Source of the DNA: an uncultured Alphaproteobacteria bacterium | GTDB taxonomy: Bacteria > Pseudomonadota > Alphaproteobacteria > Micavibrionales > Micavibrionaceae | Reading direction: 5' to 3' | NCBI GenBank assembly: GCA_937128575.1 | Contig: CAKZMN010000015.1 | Span: 1 to 16,593 of the forward strand | DNA length: 16,593 bases | Shown: one piece after another, positions 6,721 through 13,650 of the stretch | How positions within the stretch are numbered: position 1 is the first letter of the stretch | Layout of the letters: each line of letters opens with the position of its first letter | The notes under the pieces: model-generated | Databases searched by the model: none | What the model saw: only the letters and a program-made list of their open reading frames with translations | Told to the model about the DNA's origin: nothing | Made by a program: the position numbers and the translations under genes

Positions 6721-8265
6721 TTACGCTAAAATATTGTAGCGCATATGCCCGGTTTCCGGATCGACGCGCCACGTCATTTGTGACTCTATAATTTCTATTT
6801 CTTCGCCTTCTTGCGCGCCGCCTTTTGCGTTCTGGCCTTGGCCATCATGTCCGCCATTATGGCTGAATTGATGGTCGTCCTGCGCCAGATCGAAGCTAAG
6901 CGCGTTATCGGCAATATCTATTCCGGCGTCCTGAAGCGCACGCTCAAGCATGTGTGCATCGCGCTGTAACATCGCTAGTGTTTCTGGCTTTTCAACAACC
7001 AATGAAGTCTTCATCGCCTTGTCTTTACCAAAATGCATATTCACTTCAACGCGGCCTAGCTCAGGCGGGTCAAGTTGAAGTTTGATGGTTGTGTCCTGTC
7101 CACCCTTGGCAGATTTTTGCATCGTTGCCGCGACCAATTGAGAGGCGGGGTGGGAGCTACCTGCGCTTTGGCTCTGCGCAACGGGGTTTGTTAAATTGCT
7201 CAGGCTTGTAACATTCAGCGCGCTGCCAGAAACATTGGCGGCTTCTGATAATGGGACCGATATATCAACCGGCGCGAACAAGCTGCCCTCTAATGTGAAG
7301 GGCCACCCCTGAAGATAGCTAGTGCTTGGTTTGGAGTCTGGGGAGACAGGGGAGCTATCTACAGAGGTGGAAACTTTAAGAGCTTTTGCATCTTTATCAT
7401 CTGCGGCAAAGGCCTTGAGAATATCTTTGAAATCACCACCATCTTCGCTCGCACTTGCGGCTTCTGACATTGGGGTCAAAAGATTGCTCAGCTGTGATGT
7501 CGCGTCATTGGCAAAGCCGTTTTGACCTTGGCCGGATAACGCTAATTGACGCGGTGCGATAATAACGCTTTGCCCCGTCAGGACGATGTCTGGTCGTGCC
7601 TGCGGCGGCAGTAATTTAACAAGCCCGATAAATAGATTTGAATCTGGCGCTTCGCCCGCCTCTTCACCCGCTTCGATTTTAGCGAGATAATCCTGAAGCG
7701 CAGTAATCTCTTCTGGTGTCAAATTAGAGGCAATAGCTTGCGGCGCACCATCTTCGGATGCTTTCTTAATTTTTTCGGCTACGGCCTTGAGTTTGTTGAA
7801 GACAGGGCGGTAGTCTTTCTCGCTATCGATGAAGAAAATTTCAGATAATTTTAGCTCGCCTGCGGCAATCGCATCACGCGTATCGTCCGAAATATTAAGC
7901 GTCATAATTTCGTCATTGAGCGAAAGACTGCCCGCGCCAAGTGCGGCTTGGTTAAGAGAAATCGTACCTTCCAAAGCGCCGCCATTTTCAATGACAAACT
8001 TCTTTATCTCTTCCGCAACATTTGGGTTGTCCGCCATAATGCGTTCAATATTTAATTTTGTATTTTTTTCAAGCGCCGGGTTGTCTGACTGCAAAGGATC
8101 ATGGTTTTCAGGCTCTAGACCTTTATCGGCTTTACTCACTTGACCCAAAATAAAGTCAATAAAACTCAAACCCTGCGCAGAGTCTTTGGACGCGGCATTG
8201 CTGCCTACGTTGCTACCTTGCGCAGTGACCGGAGTTTGTAGTGTGAAAAAGCTCTCTATCGACAT
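6721..8265 (-). CDS. fliK: Flagellar hook-length control protein FliK
   Basis: FliK measures hook length during export and switches the export gate to filament substrates. The 514-aa sequence has a poorly conserved N-terminal region of about 370 residues, rich in Ser, Ala and Gln, as in the family. The Flg_hook C-terminal domain lies around 385-480 and carries the hallmark TTIKLQLDPPELGRVEVNMHF and the later LERALQDAGIDIADNALSFD, then a Gly/His/Gln-rich tail. Start: ATG with AAGGAT 9 nt upstream. It lies 33 nt after the second FlgN-like gene and 47 nt before flgD, the usual fliK-flgD-flgE arrangement. Confidence 0.93.
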   Translation of the reverse strand: MSIESFFTLQTPVTAQGSNVGSNAASKDSAQGLSFIDFILGQVSKADKGLEPENHDPLQSDNPALEKNTKLNIERIMADNPNVAEEIKKFVIENGGALEGTISLNQAALGAGSLSLNDEIMTLNISDDTRDAIAAGELKLSEIFFIDSEKDYRPVFNKLKAVAEKIKKASEDGAPQAIASNLTPEEITALQDYLAKIEAGEEAGEAPDSNLFIGLVKLLPPQARPDIVLTGQSVIIAPRQLALSGQGQNGFANDATSQLSNLLTPMSEAASASEDGGDFKDILKAFAADDKDAKALKVSTSVDSSPVSPDSKPSTSYLQGWPFTLEGSLFAPVDISVPLSEAANVSGSALNVTSLSNLTNPVAQSQSAGSSHPASQLVAATMQKSAKGGQDTTIKLQLDPPELGRVEVNMHFGKDKAMKTSLVVEKPETLAMLQRDAHMLERALQDAGIDIADNALSFDLAQDDHQFSHNGGHDGQGQNAKGGAQEGEEIEIIESQMTWRVDPETGHMRYNILA

Positions 8266-8298
8266 CTATGTCATATCCTTTAATTATTACGTCTCGTT

Positions 8299-8805
8299 TT
8301 AGGCGGTCTCAATCACGCCCATGGAGATGCTCTTTTTGTGGTTGTTGTCAATTTCACCTGTGTCGCCATAGCTATAGGTGCGTTTTTCGCGGGCAACATC
8401 TTGCGCGGCGCGGCGAATAGTGTTGCCAAGGCGCCCCACTGTGCGCTGCATGCGTGACAGGGAATCAAGGTTTGTGTGCGCCATAGATGTGAAATCTTCC
8501 TGCATCTTACGTAGCTGCTGTTTCATGGCTGCTGGCACATCGCGCATTTCTTCTTTGCGCTTAATAATTTCTTCAACGCTGCTCTGATATTGGCGCGCGG
8601 CGGCTAGCTTTTCGTCTTGAATAGCCAAAAAACTGCGCGTGTCAGAGGCGAGTAGGGATTTCGTTTCACGCTCATAGACATCTTGTAAATTTTCTATGGT
8701 GCGAATGGTTTCTTCCATCGCCTTGTTCGGGTCGCGCGAAAGCATGAAAGCTTTACTACTTGGCGCTTTTTGCCCAGGGTTTTGGTGGTTTTGATAAGAG
8801 GTCAT
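8299..8805 (-). CDS. FlgN-like flagellar export chaperone, second tandem copy
   Basis: 168-aa, highly charged, mostly helical protein with no signal peptide. The core around 30-120 has the FlgN-like pattern of long helices, including ETKSLLASDTRSFLAIQDEK (47-66). The neighbouring gene 8809-9285 has the matching ETQALIQDDMTRFAILQDEK, so the two are paralogues. The C-terminal part (TYSYGDTGEIDNNHKKSISM) resembles the tails by which such chaperones contact the export apparatus; that is inference. Start: ATG with AGGAGC overlapping the end of the upstream gene, only 3 nt away. The FlgN role, chaperoning FlgK and FlgL in enterics, is assigned by context and fold, and sequence similarity is weak. 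A regulatory or rod-related role is possible. Confidence 0.65.
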   Translation of the reverse strand: MTSYQNHQNPGQKAPSSKAFMLSRDPNKAMEETIRTIENLQDVYERETKSLLASDTRSFLAIQDEKLAAARQYQSSVEEIIKRKEEMRDVPAAMKQQLRKMQEDFTSMAHTNLDSLSRMQRTVGRLGNTIRRAAQDVAREKRTYSYGDTGEIDNNHKKSISMGVIETA

Positions 8806-8808
8806 ATC

Positions 8809-9285
8809 TTATGCTCCTGTCACTTGGTCGTTATGATTGCCATTAAGATTTTGCTGCTCACCATCCATGTAAATTGGTTTTTTCTGGCCAAGCTCTTGAA
8901 CGGTAATCAAAGACTCTTGAGTGTCTTTTTTGGTTCTTAGGAAAAGCTGAGAAACAATTTCATTGTTGCTGCGGATTTTTTCACCAAGGGCGTCTTGTAA
9001 TTTTTCAAGGCGATCTAATAGGCCAGGGTCAGCCGCTCTAAAATCTTCAAGGCGCGCTCTAAATTCATTAGATGCTTTGGCATAGCGGAGAGACATATTG
9101 TTCTTCTCGTCTTGCAAAATCGCAAAGCGCGTCATGTCATCTTGGATAAGAGCTTGAGTTTCTTGCTCAGACAGCGCAACTAGGCGCTCCGAGAATTTAA
9201 TCATCACTTTAAGGGCGTGTGACCTATCTTCAGGCAATAATGTTTGTTCTTTCGCCGCTTGTTTATTCTGTGATGTTTTTGTCAT
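8809..9285 (-). CDS. FlgN-like flagellar export chaperone, first tandem copy
   Basis: 158-aa, predominantly helical cytoplasmic protein. The central region (about 25-125) fits the FlgN-like coiled chaperone fold, with FSERLVALSEQETQALIQDD and FAILQDEK, then long amphipathic helices and a polar, Asn-rich tail (QQNLNGNHNDQVTGA). It shares the E-ET--L---D---F--QDEK pattern with the next gene, indicating tandem duplication. Start: ATG with AAGGAC about 7 nt upstream. It overlaps the end of flgJ by 23 nt and is followed after 3 nt by its paralogue, so translation of flgJ and the pair is probably coupled. The name FlgN is by family resemblance and position. Confidence 0.65.
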   Translation of the reverse strand: MTKTSQNKQAAKEQTLLPEDRSHALKVMIKFSERLVALSEQETQALIQDDMTRFAILQDEKNNMSLRYAKASNEFRARLEDFRAADPGLLDRLEKLQDALGEKIRSNNEIVSQLFLRTKKDTQESLITVQELGQKKPIYMDGEQQNLNGNHNDQVTGA

Positions 9286-9682
9286 GCTCGCGTCCTTCTG
9301 TGTTTATGGTGTTGGATAATTTGTAACTGCTGCCGGGCTGTTCTTGTGCCTCTTGCATTTGAATCATTTGCTGCTTCACTTGGTCGGCAATACCGACAGA
9401 TCCGGTTTGCGACAAAAGCTTGCCATATTCCTGAAGTAAAAACCCTTGGAAGACCTCTTCACCTTTTCCGCCGCCAAAGGGTGCTGCGGTTTCGATGCCT
9501 TCAAACATGGGCTTCATCATTTCAGTCATGAACACGGCCTCAAATTCTTTGGCGGTTTCACCGACCTTTTCTAAATTCTTCGCTTGGCGCGCGGCATTAA
9601 TATTCTTGCCAATCTTGCCAGTGTCCCCTTGGGACGCCTGCATCAGCGCGAGATTTGTATCTGGAGTTAAAAAATCACTCAT
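9263..9682 (-). CDS. flgJ: Rod-binding protein FlgJ, single-domain form
   Basis: FlgJ is needed for assembly of the rod through the periplasm. This 139-aa protein carries only the N-terminal rod-binding domain (about 38-110): AKEFEAVFMTEMMKPMFEGI and EEVFQGFLLQEYGKLLSQTG, followed by GIADQVKQQMIQMQE. The muramidase domain of the enteric two-domain FlgJ is absent, as is usual in alphaproteobacteria, so peptidoglycan cutting must be done by another enzyme outside this window. Start: ATG directly after the flgI stop codon (TAA then ATG), with GAGGTG inside the end of flgI serving as ribosome binding site. It overlaps the next gene by 23 nt. Confidence 0.9.
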   Translation of the reverse strand: MSDFLTPDTNLALMQASQGDTGKIGKNINAARQAKNLEKVGETAKEFEAVFMTEMMKPMFEGIETAAPFGGGKGEEVFQGFLLQEYGKLLSQTGSVGIADQVKQQMIQMQEAQEQPGSSYKLSNTINTEGREHDKNITE

Positions 9683-10825
9683 TTACATCACCTCTATCTC
9701 TGCCTGCAGGGCGCCTGCGGCCTTGATGGCTTGAAGTATGGTGATGATGTCGCGGGGCTGCATGCCTAGGCTGTTTAGTCCCGTAACTAAATCTTGAAGC
9801 GTAACGCCGCTATCGAGCGTGGCGAGGCGAACATCCGCGCCCTGATTAACGGATAGATCTGTGCGCGGTACAATTAATGTCTGGCCCTGATCGGCAAATG
9901 GATTGGCCTGTGATACTTGCGGCGTTTCATTCACTTTAACCGTCAGGCTACCTTGCGCGATGGCAACGTTGCTTACGCGCACATCCGCACCAATCACAAT
10001 CACGCCGCTGCGCTCGCTAATAACAATGCGCGCTGGCTGGTCGGGTTGTACGGGCAGTTGTTCAATGTCTGTAATCAGATCTACAATGCTGCCCGGGTAA
10101 TTGCTGGGGCGCTTTAACATGACGCTGGTTGAATTTTGCGCGCTGGCAAGGTTGGCCGAGGTAAAGCCGTTGATCGCTTGCTCAATGCGGCGCGCCGTTG
10201 TGAAATCTGGATTTTTAAGGGCAAGGCGAACCTGTTGAAGCTCTTCTAGTTTAAAGTTTATTTCGCGCTCAACAATGCCGCCTTCTGCAATGCGGCCCGA
10301 TGTTGGAATATTCTGCGTAATTGACGCTGCATCACCCTGAACACTAAAGCCAGAAATGCTGATCTCGCCTTGCGCCACTGCGTAAACTTCGCTATCCGCG
10401 GCGAGTAGGGGGGTAACCAAAAGCGTTCCACCTTGAAGACTAGAGGCATCACCAAGCGAGGATATGCTTACATCAATGCGAGAGCCTTGGTTGGTAAATG
10501 GTGGTAGAGTAGCCGTAACCATTACTGCCGCAACATTGCCGGTATTCATGTTTTGGTCGCGCACACTAACGCCAAGGCGTTCAAGCATGGCAATTAAACT
10601 TTGCTGCGTGAATGGTGAATTATTTAAACTGTCGCCTGTACCGTTCAGGCCAACAACCAAGCCGTAACCGACCAACTGGTTGTCGCGCACACCCTCTATG
10701 TCCACGATGTCTTTTATTCTTGACGTTTTGGCCAGCGCCTCGGGTGAAGCAGACAAAAAGAATAAACCCGCCATCGCAATGATGGCAAAGATAGATAATG
10801 TATTTTTTATGTTGTTAAACATCAT
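9683..10825 (-). CDS. flgI: Flagellar P-ring protein FlgI
   Basis: FlgI forms the P-ring bushing around the rod in the peptidoglycan layer, after Sec export and with help from FlgA. The protein is 380 aa from the chosen start. It has a Sec signal peptide (MMFNNIKN, then a hydrophobic stretch, probable cleavage after ALA), then the family motifs VGYGLVVGLNGTGDS, VVIGADVRVSNVAIAQGSLTVKVNE split across the last third, and a terminal LQDLVTGLNSLG...IKAAGALQAEIEVM. I chose ATG at 10825 (or the adjacent ATG at 10822) because GAAGAG lies 5-8 nt upstream and the signal peptide begins there. The frame is open to a TTG at 10975, but that would bury the signal peptide. A sigma-54-type promoter lies about 100 nt upstream. 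It heads the hook operon. Confidence 0.97.
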   Translation of the reverse strand: MMFNNIKNTLSIFAIIAMAGLFFLSASPEALAKTSRIKDIVDIEGVRDNQLVGYGLVVGLNGTGDSLNNSPFTQQSLIAMLERLGVSVRDQNMNTGNVAAVMVTATLPPFTNQGSRIDVSISSLGDASSLQGGTLLVTPLLAADSEVYAVAQGEISISGFSVQGDAASITQNIPTSGRIAEGGIVEREINFKLEELQQVRLALKNPDFTTARRIEQAINGFTSANLASAQNSTSVMLKRPSNYPGSIVDLITDIEQLPVQPDQPARIVISERSGVIVIGADVRVSNVAIAQGSLTVKVNETPQVSQANPFADQGQTLIVPRTDLSVNQGADVRLATLDSGVTLQDLVTGLNSLGMQPRDIITILQAIKAAGALQAEIEVM

Positions 10826-10927
10826 GCACACTCTTCGTTTATCTTTTATGTTCTGATCACCTCTCATTTTTTGAGATGCTGACCTTGCGCATTTTTGATG
10901 CACACATAGAACTGGTGCAGACATATA

Positions 10928-10943
10928 TGCGAAAGACGTGCCA
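10928..10943 (-). promoter_or_regulatory. Sigma-54-type promoter of the flgI operon
   Basis: The minus strand reads TGGCACGTCTTTCGCA (10943 to 10928). It has a perfect -24 element TGGCACG and a -12 element TCGCA (one mismatch to TTGCA), with exactly 10 nt between the invariant GG and GC. The start of transcription would be near 10917, giving a leader of about 90 nt to the flgI ATG. Sigma-54 driving ring and hook genes matches the Caulobacter class III pattern, where FlbD is the activator and FliX modulates it. Confidence 0.75.
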
Positions 10944-11072
10944 GTTTTAGGCGCGAGAATGATGTTGTTTTTCAATGGTTTGGGTTATTTGGGGGCGATG
11001 GGGATAGGAATAATACGCCTGCATGGGCATGTATAACTGCTAACTAGGCAATTCTTTCCACCTATCTTTTCC

Positions 11073-11096
11073 TCTCGCGAGAAATTAAGCTATACT
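11073..11096 (+). promoter_or_regulatory. Possible fliX promoter region with palindrome
   Basis: A TATACT box (11091-11096, 5/6 to TATAAT) lies 27 nt before the fliX start. There is no good -35 at 17 bp (TTTCCT, 11068-11073). Just upstream sits a perfect 10-bp palindrome TCTCGCGAGA (11073-11082), which would fall in the promoter spacer and could be an operator. The evidence is only these patterns. Confidence 0.3.
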
Positions 11097-11123
11097 GAAT
11101 AGAGTGAAAGGGTAATGAATTCT

Positions 11124-11567
11124 ATGAAAGTACAAGGTCCGGGAAAGACGCAAGCGCCGTCAAAAACCAAGAAAAAAGATAAAGCCTCTGGTGCGGATGG
11201 CAGCTTCGGTGATTTTGTGGCCTCTGCGCCCCAGAAATCGGCCCCCGCAAAGCAAAGTCAGTCCATCACAAATGTTGATGCGCTTTTGGCCATTCAAGCC
11301 GCAGAAGATCCAACGGCTGGTAAATCTCGCCGTAAAATGCAGCAGCGCGCGAATACAATTTTGGATGAATTAGAAGATTTGCGCATGGCCATGTTGAACG
11401 GCACAATGACCGTTGGGCATATGATTAATATTGCTGACGTTGTGGCGGAACACCGCGAAAACGTTCACGATCCATCCCTTACCGCACTTATGGATGAAAT
11501 CGATTTGCGCGCTCAAGTTGAGCTTGCGAAAATGCGTGTCGTTCTAGACAAAAAATCTTCATCTTAA
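11124..11567 (+). CDS. fliX: Flagellar assembly regulator FliX
   Basis: FliX is an alphaproteobacterial regulator. In Caulobacter it senses completion of early basal-body stages and controls FlbD, the activator of sigma-54 flagellar promoters. The 147-aa protein has a basic, low-complexity N-terminus (MKVQGPGKTQAPSKTKKKDK), then the conserved core: VDALLAIQAAEDPTAGKSRR, ANTILDELEDLRMAMLNGTM, and the end DEIDLRAQVELAKMRVVLDK. I chose ATG at 11124 rather than 11115. The purine-rich AAAGGG (11107-11112) is 11 nt from 11124 but only 2 nt from 11115, and family members begin MKV or similar. It is divergent from flgI, as in Caulobacter, and 87 nt upstream of dksA on the same strand. Confidence 0.92.
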   Translation: MKVQGPGKTQAPSKTKKKDKASGADGSFGDFVASAPQKSAPAKQSQSITNVDALLAIQAAEDPTAGKSRRKMQQRANTILDELEDLRMAMLNGTMTVGHMINIADVVAEHRENVHDPSLTALMDEIDLRAQVELAKMRVVLDKKSSS

Positions 11568-11574
11568 TTTTCTG

Positions 11575-11603
11575 TTGTCTTAACCGCGCTGCGTGCGTAT
11601 ATT
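11575..11603 (+). promoter_or_regulatory. Probable sigma-70 promoter of dksA
   Basis: TTGTCT (11575-11580, 4/6 to TTGACA), a 17-bp spacer and TATATT (11598-11603, 5/6 to TATAAT) lie in the gap between fliX and dksA. The predicted start near 11610 gives a leader of about 45 nt. This would let dksA be expressed independently of fliX, as expected for a general regulator. Confidence 0.5.
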
Positions 11604-11654
11604 CTCTCATTCTTTGATATTGAGCGTGCTACGAAGTTTAAAGGAATTTAAAAT

Positions 11655-12089
11655 ATGACTTCATCTAATAGTGTAATTGTTCCACCGGATTATGACCCTG
11701 AAAAAGATAAGGGAAAATTCATGAATCCGGTAATGCTTGAGTTTTTCCGCCAGCGTTTGATCGCATGGCGCACCGAGCTTTTAAAGGAATCAGAAGAGAC
11801 AATCAAAAACACATTGCAAGAAACTGAGCTGCAAAAGCCGGATATTGCCGATCGCGCCTCCGCCGAAACGGATCACGCGCTTGAACTGCGTACGCGCGAC
11901 CGCGAACGCAAATTGATCAATAAAATCAATAAGTCTATCCAGACCATTGATGATGGTGAGTATGGGTATTGCGAAGAAACTGGTGAGCCAATTGGCATTG
12001 CCCGTTTAAAGGCGCGCCCCAACGCATCTATGACTCTTGAGGCGCAAGAACGTCACGAGCGCATGGAAAAAACGCACCGCGACGACTAA
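11655..12089 (+). CDS. dksA: RNA polymerase-binding transcription factor DksA
   Basis: DksA enters the secondary channel of RNA polymerase and, with ppGpp, adjusts promoter activity in the stringent response. The 144-aa protein has the long coiled coil (about 30-100) with the tip motif DIADRA (D63, D66, A68), which matches the DxxDxA signature. The C-terminal zinc-finger region is YGYCEETGEPIGIARLKARP, then a segment ending LEAQERHER. Only one cysteine (C106) remains of the usual four, so zinc is probably not bound. This is common in alphaproteobacterial DksA. Start: ATG with AAAGGA 9 nt upstream. It is convergent with the flagellin at 12126. No strong terminator is visible in the 36-nt gap, only a 4-bp CGCG hairpin. 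Confidence 0.94.
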   Translation: MTSSNSVIVPPDYDPEKDKGKFMNPVMLEFFRQRLIAWRTELLKESEETIKNTLQETELQKPDIADRASAETDHALELRTRDRERKLINKINKSIQTIDDGEYGYCEETGEPIGIARLKARPNASMTLEAQERHERMEKTHRDD

Positions 12090-12125
12090 GTTCGTTCGCG
12101 CTGCGCGTTAATCTATTCAGTAAAT

Positions 12126-13466
12126 TTATAGGAAATCTGCAATTGATGTCGCTGGCGGTGCCAACGTGATTGATTGTATTTGCTGTCTCACCTGCAGCGC
12201 GAGCAATTCCGCGCCAGACTCATTTTGGTCATCAACAATCAAATCATCACGACCGGCCTTCAATACATCAATCGTATTGCGGGTAAAATCCTGCCGCGTT
12301 TGAATAATACTGAAATTTGAAGCCAGAGAGCTAGAGTAACTGCGGAGTGTGTCTCGTCCATCGCGAATAGTTTCGATTTGGGCACTGATATTATTGATTG
12401 AGGTCAAAACGCCGCTGTTAAGCCCCAGTCCAAGTGAGGTCGCATCTATGCCCTCGGTTAGCAAAGTGCTAGAGCCTGTTTCGTTAAAAATACTAGTGAG
12501 GTTTTCGTTCTGAAGCAGGCTAATCCCGCGGTAATTTGCGTCTTTGGCGATCAGGTCAATTTGTTCAATAATTTCTTGATATTGCTCTGCCACACCTGGT
12601 GGGGGTGTTGGGTTTATGCCGCCGGGTTGTGTTGGTCCCTCGCGCAGGAAGACATTTTGATATTGGCTGTTCCCGCGGGGGAGCGCATCAGAGTCATTGA
12701 TGAACGTCATGTGGCTGAAATTACCTGTGAAAAATGTACCAATGGGGATTGTTACATGTTCATAATTGCCCGATCCGCTATATTGGTATGTGGGGATGGG
12801 CGCGGAATAGCTAATGCCGCCTAGCTGCGATCCGTAAACAAAAAAGCGGTCATTATCGTTGTTGAACGCGCTATCATTGTCAAAACCAATTGCGGCAATT
12901 TCTGGCTGCAGAGTGCTGCGATAATCAAATTCTAAAACGGTATTTGCGGTTACGTTGTAATTTACAAGCACGCGCTTCCAAAGGTTGCCATCTAGCTCAA
13001 AATTTTCACCCGCATTTGTAACGGCGACCGGCCCGCCGCTATCTTGTCCGCCTGCATAATTCACGAAGTCGGCGGCGGCAGGTCTTATTTGCGTTACATT
13101 GGGCGGAACGCCATTGCCCGGCGTGACACCAAATTCCAACTCACCAAGTTCAATCTTTTTACGCACCTCCAAAAGATAGGCTTCGGCCTGATCCAGGAAT
13201 TGAATATCCGCTTCGATACCGGTTTGAGCTTCTTGAATTGTGCGGATGCTTTGTCCAATACCATCCAATCTGCGGTTGATATCGCTGGCGCGTGCATTCA
13301 GGCCGCGCGCGGTGAAAAAGTTTCTAGGGTCATCTATGGCTTGGTTAACTTTAAGGCCAGAAGCAAGGCGCAACTGTACGTCGTCAACTATCCGTGCAGT
13401 TGACTGAATCGCGTTAAGTTTTTGCTTTTGCGCGCCGTTTAAAATGTTTCCAACATCAGACGTCAT
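12126..13466 (-). CDS. Flagellin with a carbohydrate-binding-module-like insert
   Basis: 446-aa flagellin. The N-terminal core (about 1-110) has RLASGLKVNQAIDDPRNFFT (33-52) and RRLDGIGQSIRTIQEAQTGI. The C-terminal core (about 295-446) has DANYRGISLLQNENLTSIFN and IIQTRQDFTRNTIDVLKAGR. Residues about 130-277 are a distinct beta-rich module with WKRVLVNYNVTANTVLEFDY (163-182), IAAIGFDND, DRFFVYGSQLGGISY, YEHVTIPIGTFFTGNFSHMT and NSQYQNVFLRE. This pattern resembles beta-sandwich modules that accompany secreted polysaccharide-active enzymes. A Pro/Gly-rich linker follows (278-293). The last residues read TLAPPATSIADFL, with PP where typical flagellins have SQ. Start: ATG with GAAAGGAT upstream. 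Its promoter would abut the flgH terminator. Flagellin identity is secure; a glycan-binding role is inference. Confidence 0.9.
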   Translation of the reverse strand: MTSDVGNILNGAQKQKLNAIQSTARIVDDVQLRLASGLKVNQAIDDPRNFFTARGLNARASDINRRLDGIGQSIRTIQEAQTGIEADIQFLDQAEAYLLEVRKKIELGELEFGVTPGNGVPPNVTQIRPAAADFVNYAGGQDSGGPVAVTNAGENFELDGNLWKRVLVNYNVTANTVLEFDYRSTLQPEIAAIGFDNDSAFNNDNDRFFVYGSQLGGISYSAPIPTYQYSGSGNYEHVTIPIGTFFTGNFSHMTFINDSDALPRGNSQYQNVFLREGPTQPGGINPTPPPGVAEQYQEIIEQIDLIAKDANYRGISLLQNENLTSIFNETGSSTLLTEGIDATSLGLGLNSGVLTSINNISAQIETIRDGRDTLRSYSSSLASNFSIIQTRQDFTRNTIDVLKAGRDDLIVDDQNESGAELLALQVRQQIQSITLAPPATSIADFL

Positions 13467-13493
13467 AGATCCTTTCTATCTCTTTTACTGTTT

Positions 13494-13522
13494 ATTTTAT
13501 CACGCTATATACTCACTTTAAA
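13494..13522 (-). promoter_or_regulatory. Candidate promoter of the CBM-like flagellin
   Basis: The minus strand has TTTAAA (13522 to 13517, 4/6 to TTGACA), a 17-bp spacer and TAAAAT (13499 to 13494, 5/6 to TATAAT). The -35 overlaps the T tract of the flgH terminator. A sigma-28 reading (TAAAGTGA, then TGATAA) is also tempting, but its spacing is about 3 nt short. Confidence 0.35.
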
Positions 13523-13563
13523 AAAAGAGCCGACCATAACGTAAAGGTTATACAGGCCGGCTC
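13520..13563 (-). terminator. Strong intrinsic terminator of the flgF-flgG-flgA-flgH operon
   Basis: The minus strand folds GAGCCG (13563 to 13558) with CGGCTC (13532 to 13527), continues with GCC/GGT, and has an inner 5-bp stem ATAAC/GTTAT (plus 13536-13540 with 13547-13551). It ends in seven Ts (13526 to 13520). This is the clearest terminator in the window. It separates flgH from the flagellin that follows. Confidence 0.85.
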
Positions 13564-13650
13564 AAAGGTTAGGGTGGGTAAATAAATTACAACATCATCT
13601 TCATCATTCCTGACATCTAATCCTAAGATGCCATGGCTTGTGAGGCTTAA

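Noticed and set aside
10826..10975. N-terminal extension of FlgI to a TTG at 10975
   Set aside because: It would place about 50 residues before a clear signal peptide and would span the sigma-54-type promoter and its start site.
12090..12125. Bidirectional terminator between dksA and the convergent flagellin
   Set aside because: Only a 4-bp CGCG hairpin is present, with no T run on either strand.
13490..13520. Sigma-28 promoter (TAAAGTGA, TGATAA) before the CBM-like flagellin
   Set aside because: The spacing is about 3 nt shorter than the consensus and the GCC of the -10 element is missing. A sigma-70 reading fits at least as well.
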